NCBI GenBank assembly: GCA_035275285.1
Contig: DATENA010000063.1
Coordinates: forward strand, 1-9,786
DNA from: Chersky-265 sp035275285
GTDB lineage: Bacteria; Fibrobacterota; Fibrobacteria; UBA11236
DNA length: 9,786 bases
Direction: 5' to 3'
Part shown: positions 1-5,471 of the stretch, piece by piece
How positions within the stretch are numbered: the stretch's first letter is position 1
How the letters are laid out: each line of letters opens with the position of its first letter
The notes under the pieces: generated by a model
The model's input: the letters and a program-made list of their open reading frames with translations, nothing else
Told to the model about the DNA's origin: nothing
The model's database searches: none
Made by a program: the position numbers and the translations under genes

Positions 1-225
1 GCCGAAGGGGATATGCGTGGAATACCCCATGGCCCCCACCGCGCAGGCCGGCGTGCTGTTGACGAACACGTTGGCCATGGGGAACTTCGGGGTCATCCAC
101 ATGAAGATGGTGCCGGCATAGGGCTCGGGAGTGGGGATGGGTGCGGGCGCGGGAGGGATGATCTGGGCGTGGATGTCCAGGCCCACGATGGCCGAGCCCA
201 TGGAGACGGCGGGGAACAGGGGCAT
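1..225 (-). CDS. PAAR-like T6SS spike-tip protein, partial (3' end beyond left edge)
   Basis: An open frame on the minus strand runs from an ATG at 225 off the left edge, giving 75 visible residues. It begins MPLFPAVSMGSAIVGLDIHA, continues with a proline-rich stretch (residues 24-35, several PAP/PTP steps), and then reads VFVNSTPACAVGAMG followed by STHIPFG. The pattern of an early His, a Pro-rich linker, a 'V-x-V/I-N-x-x-P-A' strand and a second 'G...H-I-P' block is what PAAR and PAAR-like proteins show. In that family, the protein caps the VgrG trimer and sharpens the T6SS spike, and C-terminal extensions often carry a toxin. The start lies one base after the stop of the preceding gene, and AGG-rich sequence upstream acts as a plausible ribosome site; a second ATG at codon 9 is possible. 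Position after VgrG and two DUF2169 genes fits the call. Whether a toxin domain is fused cannot be seen because the gene is cut. Confidence 0.75.
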   Translation of the reverse strand, partial: MPLFPAVSMGSAIVGLDIHAQIIPPAPAPIPTPEPYAGTIFMWMTPKFPMANVFVNSTPACAVGAMGYSTHIPFG

Positions 226-226
226 G

Positions 227-622
227 TCAACCGCCTGCCCTTCCCAGGTATTCCGTCACCTGCAAAACCCCCGACACCCTCCGCTTCTTATACTTCACCC
301 TTACCTCCGCCCCCGGCATGAGGCTCTGGAAATCCTCCTGCGGCACGCTCGCCTGGGCCTGCGTCCCGCCCAGGTCCACGGTCAGCAGCCAAGTCTCCGG
401 CACGGCGATCTTCACCGTGCGGTTCACCCCGCCTACGTTCTGCATCTGGTATTTCTCCGAGAAGGGCACATGCTCCTTGCCCACCACCTTGCCCGTGGCC
501 TCTTTCTCGCTCAGCCCTACGCCGTCCGCCAGGCGGTAGGTATAGTAAAGCGCGCCCGCCAGCAGCATGAAGCCGGCGAAGATGAAGATGAATTTGTTCT
601 GCTGGAAGGCGAATGTGCTCAC
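227..622 (-). CDS. Small single-pass membrane protein in T6SS cassette, function unknown
   Basis: This encodes 131 residues. The start is GTG at 622, supported by a GAGGA Shine-Dalgarno at 627-631 with 4-base spacing; that site overlaps the stop codon of the DUF2169 gene upstream, so translation is probably coupled. A short N-terminus (residues 1-9) is followed by one hydrophobic helix at about 11-28 (FIFIFAGFMLLAGALYYTYR). A soluble, beta-strand-rich domain of about 95 residues follows, containing a 'TGKVVGKE' strand, a 'TWLLTVDLGG' strand and a late 'PGAEVRVKYKKRR' strand. This resembles the general shape of DUF3592-type proteins (membrane anchor plus a small beta-barrel), but I cannot assign a family with confidence. 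The single helix and the basic residues after it suggest an inner-membrane anchor; which side the domain faces is unclear. Its place between DUF2169 and PAAR genes implies a role in loading the spike or protecting the producer. Alternative: an immunity protein for a toxin encoded beyond the left edge. Confidence 0.8.
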   Translation of the reverse strand: MSTFAFQQNKFIFIFAGFMLLAGALYYTYRLADGVGLSEKEATGKVVGKEHVPFSEKYQMQNVGGVNRTVKIAVPETWLLTVDLGGTQAQASVPQEDFQSLMPGAEVRVKYKKRRVSGVLQVTEYLGRAGG

Positions 623-626
623 GGCG

Positions 627-631
627 TCCTC
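627..631 (-). promoter_or_regulatory. Ribosome binding site deciding the GTG start at 622
   Basis: GAGGA on the minus strand, four bases before GTG 622 and overlapping the TGA stop (630-632) of the upstream DUF2169 gene. No ATG is available nearby in frame before the membrane helix, so this site supports a GTG start and translational coupling. Confidence 0.6.
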
Positions 632-1703
632 ATTCCACGGTCAGGTCCAGTTTGGTCATGTTCGGCAGCCAGTCGGGGCCGGGATAGGGGACGCAGGCGC
701 GCCAGACCAAGTCCACCTGGCGGTCCTCGCCGCGAATCTGCACCGTGTGCAGAAAGGCTTGCGGGTCCTGCGGGCCCAGGCCCATATCGATGTGCACCTT
801 GGGGATCTCGCCCGGGAGCTTGAACTCCAGCACGCCTTCCGGCGTCAGGTTCTCCAGGCGGATGGTTTCCGTGCCGGCCAGGTAGGGCAGGGAGAGCGCG
901 GCGCCGTTGAAATAGCGGAAGTCCATGCGCGGGAGCGGGTTCGCCAGGTACAGTTCCCGGTTCTTCTTGTCCAGCAGGGCCGCGTTCGCGTCCCGCAATT
1001 CCTTTTCCAGGGCTTCGTCCCCGGGCATCACGCCTGCCAGGCTGCTGCGGGGCGGGGCGATCTTGGGCATCCAGCCCAGGCCGGCGGGAACGGGCTGCTT
1101 CTCCCAGTTCTTCATCTCCAGGATGCACAGGCGCTCGGCCGTGATGCGGTCCCTGGGATCCTCGATATTGGGCAGCGGCAGGTTGTAGAGGGACTTAGGG
1201 AGGGGCTTGACCACGAATCCCTTGCCCAGATGGTTGCGCGGATACGCATAGGGCATCTTGGGATCGCTCCAGACGTCCACGCCTCCATAAGCGTTTTCGT
1301 GGCGCAGTTCCATGGTGGCGAAGGGCGTGGGGGCGGTGGCGGCGATGCGGCCGCCGTCGGTCCAGCGGCAGATGCGGTCCCCCAGCACCAGCACCTCTTT
1401 GCGGGCCTTGCCGATGGAGATGGCGCAGGTGAGGCTTTGCACAGGCACGCCGCCCATGGAATGGGCCTTGCCGTCGAAGGCGACGTCGGTTCGCAGCTTG
1501 TAGGGAATATGATCGGTTTCGAAGCGCACGGAGGAATTCATGGGATCGCCGAAATGCTTGTCGGCGGGATGGAGCTTCCGGTCCTCCTTGGCCCGCGTGC
1601 AGGGTCCGCCCGGCACGATATCGTAGGTGCGCTTGGTGAGGAGGCTGTAGATGGGGCCGCCTTTGGGGTCCTGTCCGGGCAGGAAGATCTTCTGCAGGGC
1701 CAT
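630..1703 (-). CDS. DUF2169 family protein, second copy (putative T6SS effector loader)
   Basis: This encodes 357 residues, starting at ATG 1703 one base after the TAG of the preceding paralogue. GGAGGTGGAG immediately upstream is a strong ribosome site. The protein shares ordered blocks with its neighbour: 'KRTYDIVPGGP' (about 24-34), 'TDVAFDGKA' (72-80), 'ENAYGG' (136-141), 'YPRNHLGKG' (154-162), 'GLGWMPK' (208-214), and near the C-terminus 'DRQVDLVWR' then 'PYPGPDW'. These are the hallmarks I associate with DUF2169. No signal peptide or membrane segment is visible, so it should be cytoplasmic. In Agrobacterium, a DUF2169 protein encoded beside vgrG has been described as the loader for the DNase effector Tde2; by analogy this protein would carry a cargo to the VgrG/PAAR tip. 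Two copies in a row suggest divergence by tandem duplication, perhaps for two cargo domains. The family call is firm; the partner is inferred. Confidence 0.88.
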   Translation of the reverse strand: MALQKIFLPGQDPKGGPIYSLLTKRTYDIVPGGPCTRAKEDRKLHPADKHFGDPMNSSVRFETDHIPYKLRTDVAFDGKAHSMGGVPVQSLTCAISIGKARKEVLVLGDRICRWTDGGRIAATAPTPFATMELRHENAYGGVDVWSDPKMPYAYPRNHLGKGFVVKPLPKSLYNLPLPNIEDPRDRITAERLCILEMKNWEKQPVPAGLGWMPKIAPPRSSLAGVMPGDEALEKELRDANAALLDKKNRELYLANPLPRMDFRYFNGAALSLPYLAGTETIRLENLTPEGVLEFKLPGEIPKVHIDMGLGPQDPQAFLHTVQIRGEDRQVDLVWRACVPYPGPDWLPNMTKLDLTVE

Positions 1704-1704
1704 G

Positions 1705-2829
1705 CTACTCCACCTCCGCGGCCAGGGTGGTCATCTCCGCCAGGTACTCGATGCCGGGATAGGCGAGCGCGCCGCGCCAGACCAGGTCCACCTGGCGCTC
1801 CTCGCCGCGGATGCACACCGTATGCAGGACCGGATCCAGTTCCTTCATGCCCCCGCCGATGTCCAGGCGCAGGGCGGGGACCTCGCCGGGCAGGGAGAAC
1901 TTGAGCATGCCTTCCGCGGTGAGGCCGCGCAAGCGGATGGTCTCGTCGCCTTTGAGATAGGGGAAGGAAAGCCCGGGCGAGGCGCCTTGCAGGAAGCGCG
2001 CGTGGAACCCCGGCAGCTTGCTCTTGCGGGCCAGCACGATATGGTCCTTCCAGACCAGGCCCAGGAACTCTTCCTTGGTCATGGTCCCCGTCTCCACGTA
2101 AGGCGGGATGGAACCGGCGTAGAAGGCGCGCGGATACCAGGTGCGCTGGAACCAGCCCAGGCCCTGGGGCATGGGCGCGCGCGGCCAGGCCTCGGGAACG
2201 TTCAGGACCAGGCCTTCCGGGATAAGCAGATCGGCGGGGTCCTCGAGGGTGGGGAGTTCCATCCCGTCCAGCAACTCTTTCCGGTAGGCGAGGATGAGGC
2301 CTTTGCCCATGTCGTTGCGGGGATAGTGGAAGGGCCCGTCGGGAAGGCTTTTCCTGTCCTTGCCGCCGTAGGCGTTGTCGTAGCGGATCTCCATCTCCGT
2401 GAAGGGTTCGGGAGGCGTGAAGAGGGGCGGCCTTCCGGGTTGGAACACGCAGCGGCGCGGGCCGATGACGCGCACGATCTTGGCGCCCGCGCCTTCCACC
2501 TGCAGCCCCACGTCCATGGCCGTCACGGGCTTGCCGCCCGCGGCCACGGCCTTGCCGATGAAGACCACGTCGGTCAGGGGTTTCCAGGGCGCCAGGTCCG
2601 CTTCGTGCTTGACCGTGGAGGTCTGGGCGTCGCCCATGTCGTAGTATTCGTCGATGGGGACGAGGGGCCTGTCCTTTTCCGCCCTGGCGGCGGGCCCGTT
2701 GGGGACGATGTCGTAGGTGCGCTTGACCAGGACGGAGAAAACGGGGTTGCCGTCCTCGTCCTGCCCCGGTTGGACCGCATGGTCCGCCTTCGCTTTCGGT
2801 TTTTCCGCCGCTTCGGCCATGGCTTGCAA
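1705..2829 (-). CDS. DUF2169 family protein, first copy (putative T6SS effector loader)
   Basis: This encodes 374 residues with TTG 2829 as the preferred start: GGAGGA lies at 2835-2840, five bases before it, whereas the in-frame ATG at 2820 would be 14 bases away. Conserved blocks are 'KRTYDIVPNGP' (36-46), 'LTDVVFIGKA' (85-94), 'DNAYGGKD' (151-158), 'YPRNDMGKG' (169-177), 'QGLGWFQRTWYPR' (222-234) and a C-terminal 'ERQVDLVWRG' followed by 'AYPGIEYL'. They occur in the same order in the next gene, so the two are paralogues. This copy has a charged, Ala/Lys-rich N-terminal extension (about residues 1-20) that the other lacks. It is cytoplasmic by prediction. The location directly after vgrG (33 bases from its stop) and before a PAAR-like gene fits an adaptor or chaperone that mounts an effector on the spike. 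It may form a heterodimer with its neighbour; that is a guess. Confidence 0.88.
   Translation of the reverse strand: MQAMAEAAEKPKAKADHAVQPGQDEDGNPVFSVLVKRTYDIVPNGPAARAEKDRPLVPIDEYYDMGDAQTSTVKHEADLAPWKPLTDVVFIGKAVAAGGKPVTAMDVGLQVEGAGAKIVRVIGPRRCVFQPGRPPLFTPPEPFTEMEIRYDNAYGGKDRKSLPDGPFHYPRNDMGKGLILAYRKELLDGMELPTLEDPADLLIPEGLVLNVPEAWPRAPMPQGLGWFQRTWYPRAFYAGSIPPYVETGTMTKEEFLGLVWKDHIVLARKSKLPGFHARFLQGASPGLSFPYLKGDETIRLRGLTAEGMLKFSLPGEVPALRLDIGGGMKELDPVLHTVCIRGEERQVDLVWRGALAYPGIEYLAEMTTLAAEVE
1708..1717 (-). promoter_or_regulatory. Strong ribosome binding site for the second DUF2169 gene
   Basis: GGAGGTGGAG on the minus strand, inside the last codons of the first DUF2169 gene and ending four bases before ATG 1703. 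Its GGAG and GGAGG cores offer two spacings (4 and 9 bases). It indicates strong, coupled translation of the second copy. Confidence 0.6.
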
Positions 2830-2834
2830 AACGA

Positions 2835-2840
2835 TCCTCC
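2835..2840 (-). promoter_or_regulatory. Ribosome binding site favouring a TTG start for the first DUF2169 gene
   Basis: GGAGGA on the minus strand, five bases before TTG 2829 and 14 bases before ATG 2820. The spacing argues for TTG initiation, which adds three residues (MQA) to the protein. Confidence 0.5.
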
Positions 2841-2862
2841 GGGAACCGCGTCCTTGAGAGTG

Positions 2863-4977
2863 TTACGGGTTCAGCATGACGGCCGCGCCGCCCTTGACGG
2901 TGTTGACCGCGGAGGCGTCGGACATGATGGCCGCGCCCTTGATGGTGTTCATGGTGTCCGCCTGGGAGGTGACGGTGCCGCCGGCGATGTTCACCGATCC
3001 GGTGCCCTTGACGCTGGTATCCGCCGCCGTCATGGTCGCCTTGGGGCCGCCGTCCGCCATGAAGCTGGCCGTTCCCTTCACGGTCACGTCCTTGCCTTCC
3101 AGCTTGATGGTGCCGTCCATGCCCATGGTCAGGCTGCTGGCGCCCACCACCAGCTTGATCTCCTGGCTGGCCTTCAGCTCCACCTTGCCAGAGTCCCCGT
3201 TCATGGTCAGGGAGATGTTCCCGCTGCCGTCCTTGAGGGTCACCACGTGGCCGCCGTCCTTCATCTCCAGGGTGTTCTTGCCCGTGGTCACCAGGGTGAT
3301 GGTCGTGCCCTGATCGTCGAGCTTGAGCTCCATGCCTCCGGTGGTCTTGAGATCGATGTTCTTGTTCTTGTCGTCCGCGGCCAGGGCGTTGCCGCCCGAG
3401 GTCTTGACGGAAAAACCCTTGGTGTCCGCGCTGTCGTCCAGCCCCAGGGCGTGCCCGCCGGAGGTGGCGATGTGGATACCGGTCTTGCCTTCCTTGTCGT
3501 CCAGGGTGACGGAATGTCCCGAATGGGACTTGATCATGTTCTGGGATTTGTTGCCGGCCTTGACCGGCGTGCCCTTGCCCGGATTGGGGATGGCGCCCAG
3601 GCCGATGGGCCGGTCCAGGTCCCCGTCCACGAAGCCGACCGCGATTTCCGTGTCCGTGTGCAGGGGGAAATGCATGCCGTAGCCGGCCCCCGCATAGGGC
3701 TGGGCCAGGCGGATGGCCTTGCTGGCCTTGCCGTCCTTCTCCTCGCTGCGATCGAAGAACAGCTTCATGCGGTAGCGGCCTTCCTCGTCCAGGTAGGCGT
3801 AGGAACCCTTCTGGCCGTCCACCTTGGCGGTCAGGATGCCCGGGGCCTTGGGCTTGGGCGTCGTCAATTGCGGCCGGAACTGCACCAGGGCGGGAATGGC
3901 CTCGAAGCTGTTGGTGTAATGGGGCACGGCGCGGGTGATGGCGTCCACGGCGCCGTTGCCGCCGGCGTCCGTGAAGGCGCCCCGGTGCGTCACGCGCGTG
4001 ATGAGGTAGTCCCCGTTGAACCCTTCCGCGCCCGCATGTTCCAGGGTGAAGCGGTAGCCGGGCCGCGCGTCCCGGGCCACGCCGGTCCCGCGGTAGATCT
4101 CGCGCTCGCAGGCGAACATCTCGGTGCGCAACTGCGCCAGGCGCTTGGCCTCGTCCGTGGTCTTCACGTGATCGCCGAAGTGGTAGTATTCGCCCGGGCC
4201 TTCCATCTCGAAGAAGCCCACCACCTTGGTGTCCGGCGTGCGGTAGTTGTAGTCCTTCATGGTGGCGCGGCCGGTGACGAACTTCATGCTCTTCATCATG
4301 GAATCCACGTACTCGCCCGCTTCCATGTGCATGCCGGTCTCCGGGCGGAAGGGCAGCTTGGGGAAGAGGGGGAGCGGCTTGATGGCGTCCTTCTTGTTGG
4401 AGATGATCATCACCTCCCGGTCGCCTTCATGGTTGAAGAAATAGAAGAGCCCTTCCTCTTCGAGCAGGCGCTGGACGAAATCGAGATCGGACTCGTTGTA
4501 CTGCACGGTGAATTCGCGCTTGGAATAGTCCTGCCCCTTGGCCTCGTACTGCGCGTCGATCTTGAAGTCCGTGTCCTTCATGAAATAATCGCCCAGCACG
4601 TCGGAAACGATCTCCAGCACGGTCTTGTTCTGGAAGATGCGGCTCTGGACCTTGTAGGACGCGATGCGCACTCGGGGCTCGAGGATGAATTCGTAGTTGG
4701 AGTTGAGCATCACGGTGCCGTCGCTGTCGGGCACCTGGGTGAAGCTGGTGATGATGCCGTAATGCTTGGTGTCGGCTTCCGCCCCGCCGACTATCAACGT
4801 GGCCGCCACGCCGATGCCTTCGTCGAATTTAAGGTCCAGGTCGAAGGCCACGGCCCGGATGGTGAAGGCATAGCATTCCGACAGGGCCTCACGGCCCGTG
4901 AAATCGATGACCCGGAAGGTATCCAGGGGAAAGCTCTCCACCTGGAGCGAGAAAACCGATGTATCGGCTGAAGCCAT
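2863..4977 (-). CDS. vgrG: T6SS spike protein VgrG (TssI)
   Basis: This encodes 704 residues from ATG 4977, chosen because GAGGGGG (4982-4988) sits four bases upstream; a GTG 12 codons earlier is in frame but has no comparable site. Residues 1 to about 360 form the gp27-like base. It includes the typical 'NESDLDFVQRLLEEEGLFYF' signature (about 161-180). About 375-465 is the gp5 OB-like domain, with 'GRYRMKLFFDR', 'QPYAGAGYGMHFPLHTDTEI' and the 'VGFVDGDLDRPIGLGAIPN' signature. From about 485 to the end runs a beta-helix needle with recurring 'TSGG/TTGG-x-x-L-x-x-DD' units, turning into Thr/Val/Lys/Gly-rich strands and ending VMLNP. There is no extra catalytic domain, so this is not an 'evolved' VgrG with a fused toxin. 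It trimerises at the tip of the Hcp tube, is fired out of the cell, and receives cargo through the DUF2169 and PAAR-like partners encoded downstream. It is first in the operon and divergent from the dehydrogenase gene. Confidence 0.95.
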   Translation of the reverse strand: MASADTSVFSLQVESFPLDTFRVIDFTGREALSECYAFTIRAVAFDLDLKFDEGIGVAATLIVGGAEADTKHYGIITSFTQVPDSDGTVMLNSNYEFILEPRVRIASYKVQSRIFQNKTVLEIVSDVLGDYFMKDTDFKIDAQYEAKGQDYSKREFTVQYNESDLDFVQRLLEEEGLFYFFNHEGDREVMIISNKKDAIKPLPLFPKLPFRPETGMHMEAGEYVDSMMKSMKFVTGRATMKDYNYRTPDTKVVGFFEMEGPGEYYHFGDHVKTTDEAKRLAQLRTEMFACEREIYRGTGVARDARPGYRFTLEHAGAEGFNGDYLITRVTHRGAFTDAGGNGAVDAITRAVPHYTNSFEAIPALVQFRPQLTTPKPKAPGILTAKVDGQKGSYAYLDEEGRYRMKLFFDRSEEKDGKASKAIRLAQPYAGAGYGMHFPLHTDTEIAVGFVDGDLDRPIGLGAIPNPGKGTPVKAGNKSQNMIKSHSGHSVTLDDKEGKTGIHIATSGGHALGLDDSADTKGFSVKTSGGNALAADDKNKNIDLKTTGGMELKLDDQGTTITLVTTGKNTLEMKDGGHVVTLKDGSGNISLTMNGDSGKVELKASQEIKLVVGASSLTMGMDGTIKLEGKDVTVKGTASFMADGGPKATMTAADTSVKGTGSVNIAGGTVTSQADTMNTIKGAAIMSDASAVNTVKGGAAVMLNP

Positions 4978-4981
4978 GGTA

Positions 4982-4988
4982 CCCCCTC
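4982..4988 (-). promoter_or_regulatory. Ribosome binding site fixing the vgrG start
   Basis: GAGGGGG on the minus strand, four bases before ATG 4977. It supports this ATG over the in-frame GTG at 5013. Confidence 0.55.
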
Positions 4989-5065
4989 GAGTATTGGACT
5001 TGGGACGAAACACAAAAGTACCTAATTCCGAAACGGGGCTATTGAAAGGGCTTTATGTCCGAAAA

Positions 5066-5080
5066 GGCGGAATATCCGCC
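5066..5080 (-). terminator. Short hairpin followed by T-run on the minus strand, upstream of vgrG
   Basis: GGCGGA, loop of three bases, then TCCGCC: a perfect 6-bp GC-rich stem. Read on the minus strand it is followed at once by TTTTC (5061-5065), the layout of a weak intrinsic terminator. It lies 88 bases before the vgrG ATG, so it could stop transcription entering from the right or act as a leader attenuator. The stem is short, so the call is tentative. Confidence 0.3.
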
Positions 5081-5423
5081 CGAGCCACCGACGCGTTTCC
5101 GTCAAACCACCGGCGAGTGCGAGGTATGGTTGCAGGATTTGCTGGAATCCGGTAAACAAAATCCGGGCGCGGAAAACCGTTCCGCCAGGCCGGTAGGGAG
5201 GTAAAAATATTTGCTGTATAAGTAATTCGAAATGCCTTCTTGCGCAAAAAATGCCCCTAAGAAAAGCGCTCCTGGGCAAAGAATACCTAGATTTATGCAA
5301 AAAGTGCTCAAAGATAGGCGATTTTTTTCGAGAGATGAGCGTAAATTAAAAAAGCGAGGCTATTTGCCTGAGTGGGCATTATCCGAAGGGACGAAAAGGG
5401 GGGTGCTTTTTGTCCAGATCCGG

Positions 5424-5435
5424 GCCTCCGGAGGC
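5424..5435. repeat. 12-base perfect palindrome upstream of the dehydrogenase gene
   Basis: GCCTCCGGAGGC reads the same on both strands and ends 36 bases before ATG 5472. A dimeric repressor or activator site would look like this, but so can chance in GC-rich DNA, and no second copy is seen in the region. Confidence 0.25.
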
Positions 5436-5471
5436 AAAGTGGTAAACAAACGGCCATGGCAATATGGGGTC

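Larger units (their letters stand above)
4989..5471. other. Divergent intergenic region, AT-richer, promoters expected but not pinned down
   Basis: About 480 bases separate the vgrG start from the dehydrogenase start. The stretch is visibly richer in A and T than the genes on either side, with A/T runs around 5200-5350. The two flanking operons are read away from each other, so it should hold promoters in both directions. I find no -35/-10 pair with acceptable spacing that I would defend. Several short frames are open on both strands, but none has a recognisable protein, a good ribosome site or gene-like composition. Two short palindromes within it are listed separately. Confidence 0.6.

Noticed and set aside
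567..1904. A 445-codon plus-strand open frame opposite the second DUF2169 gene
   Set aside because: It is antisense to conserved coding sequence, has no ribosome site or recognisable domain, and its translation has the same low-complexity look as the other antisense frames.
1651..4971. A 1106-codon open frame on the plus strand, opposite vgrG and a DUF2169 gene
   Set aside because: The opposite strand holds two clearly recognised proteins; the antisense translation is rich in His, Gly, Ala and Val with no recognisable domain. It is an effect of GC-rich third codon positions.
4978..5013. A GTG start adding 12 residues to VgrG
   Set aside because: It has no ribosome site, whereas ATG 4977 has GAGGGGG four bases before it and gives a normal VgrG N-terminus.
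5232..5471. An 80-codon N-terminal extension of the dehydrogenase reading frame
   Set aside because: It would bury the signal peptide behind a very basic, unstructured segment. The DNA is intergenic in composition and starts at 5472 or 5499 are better placed.
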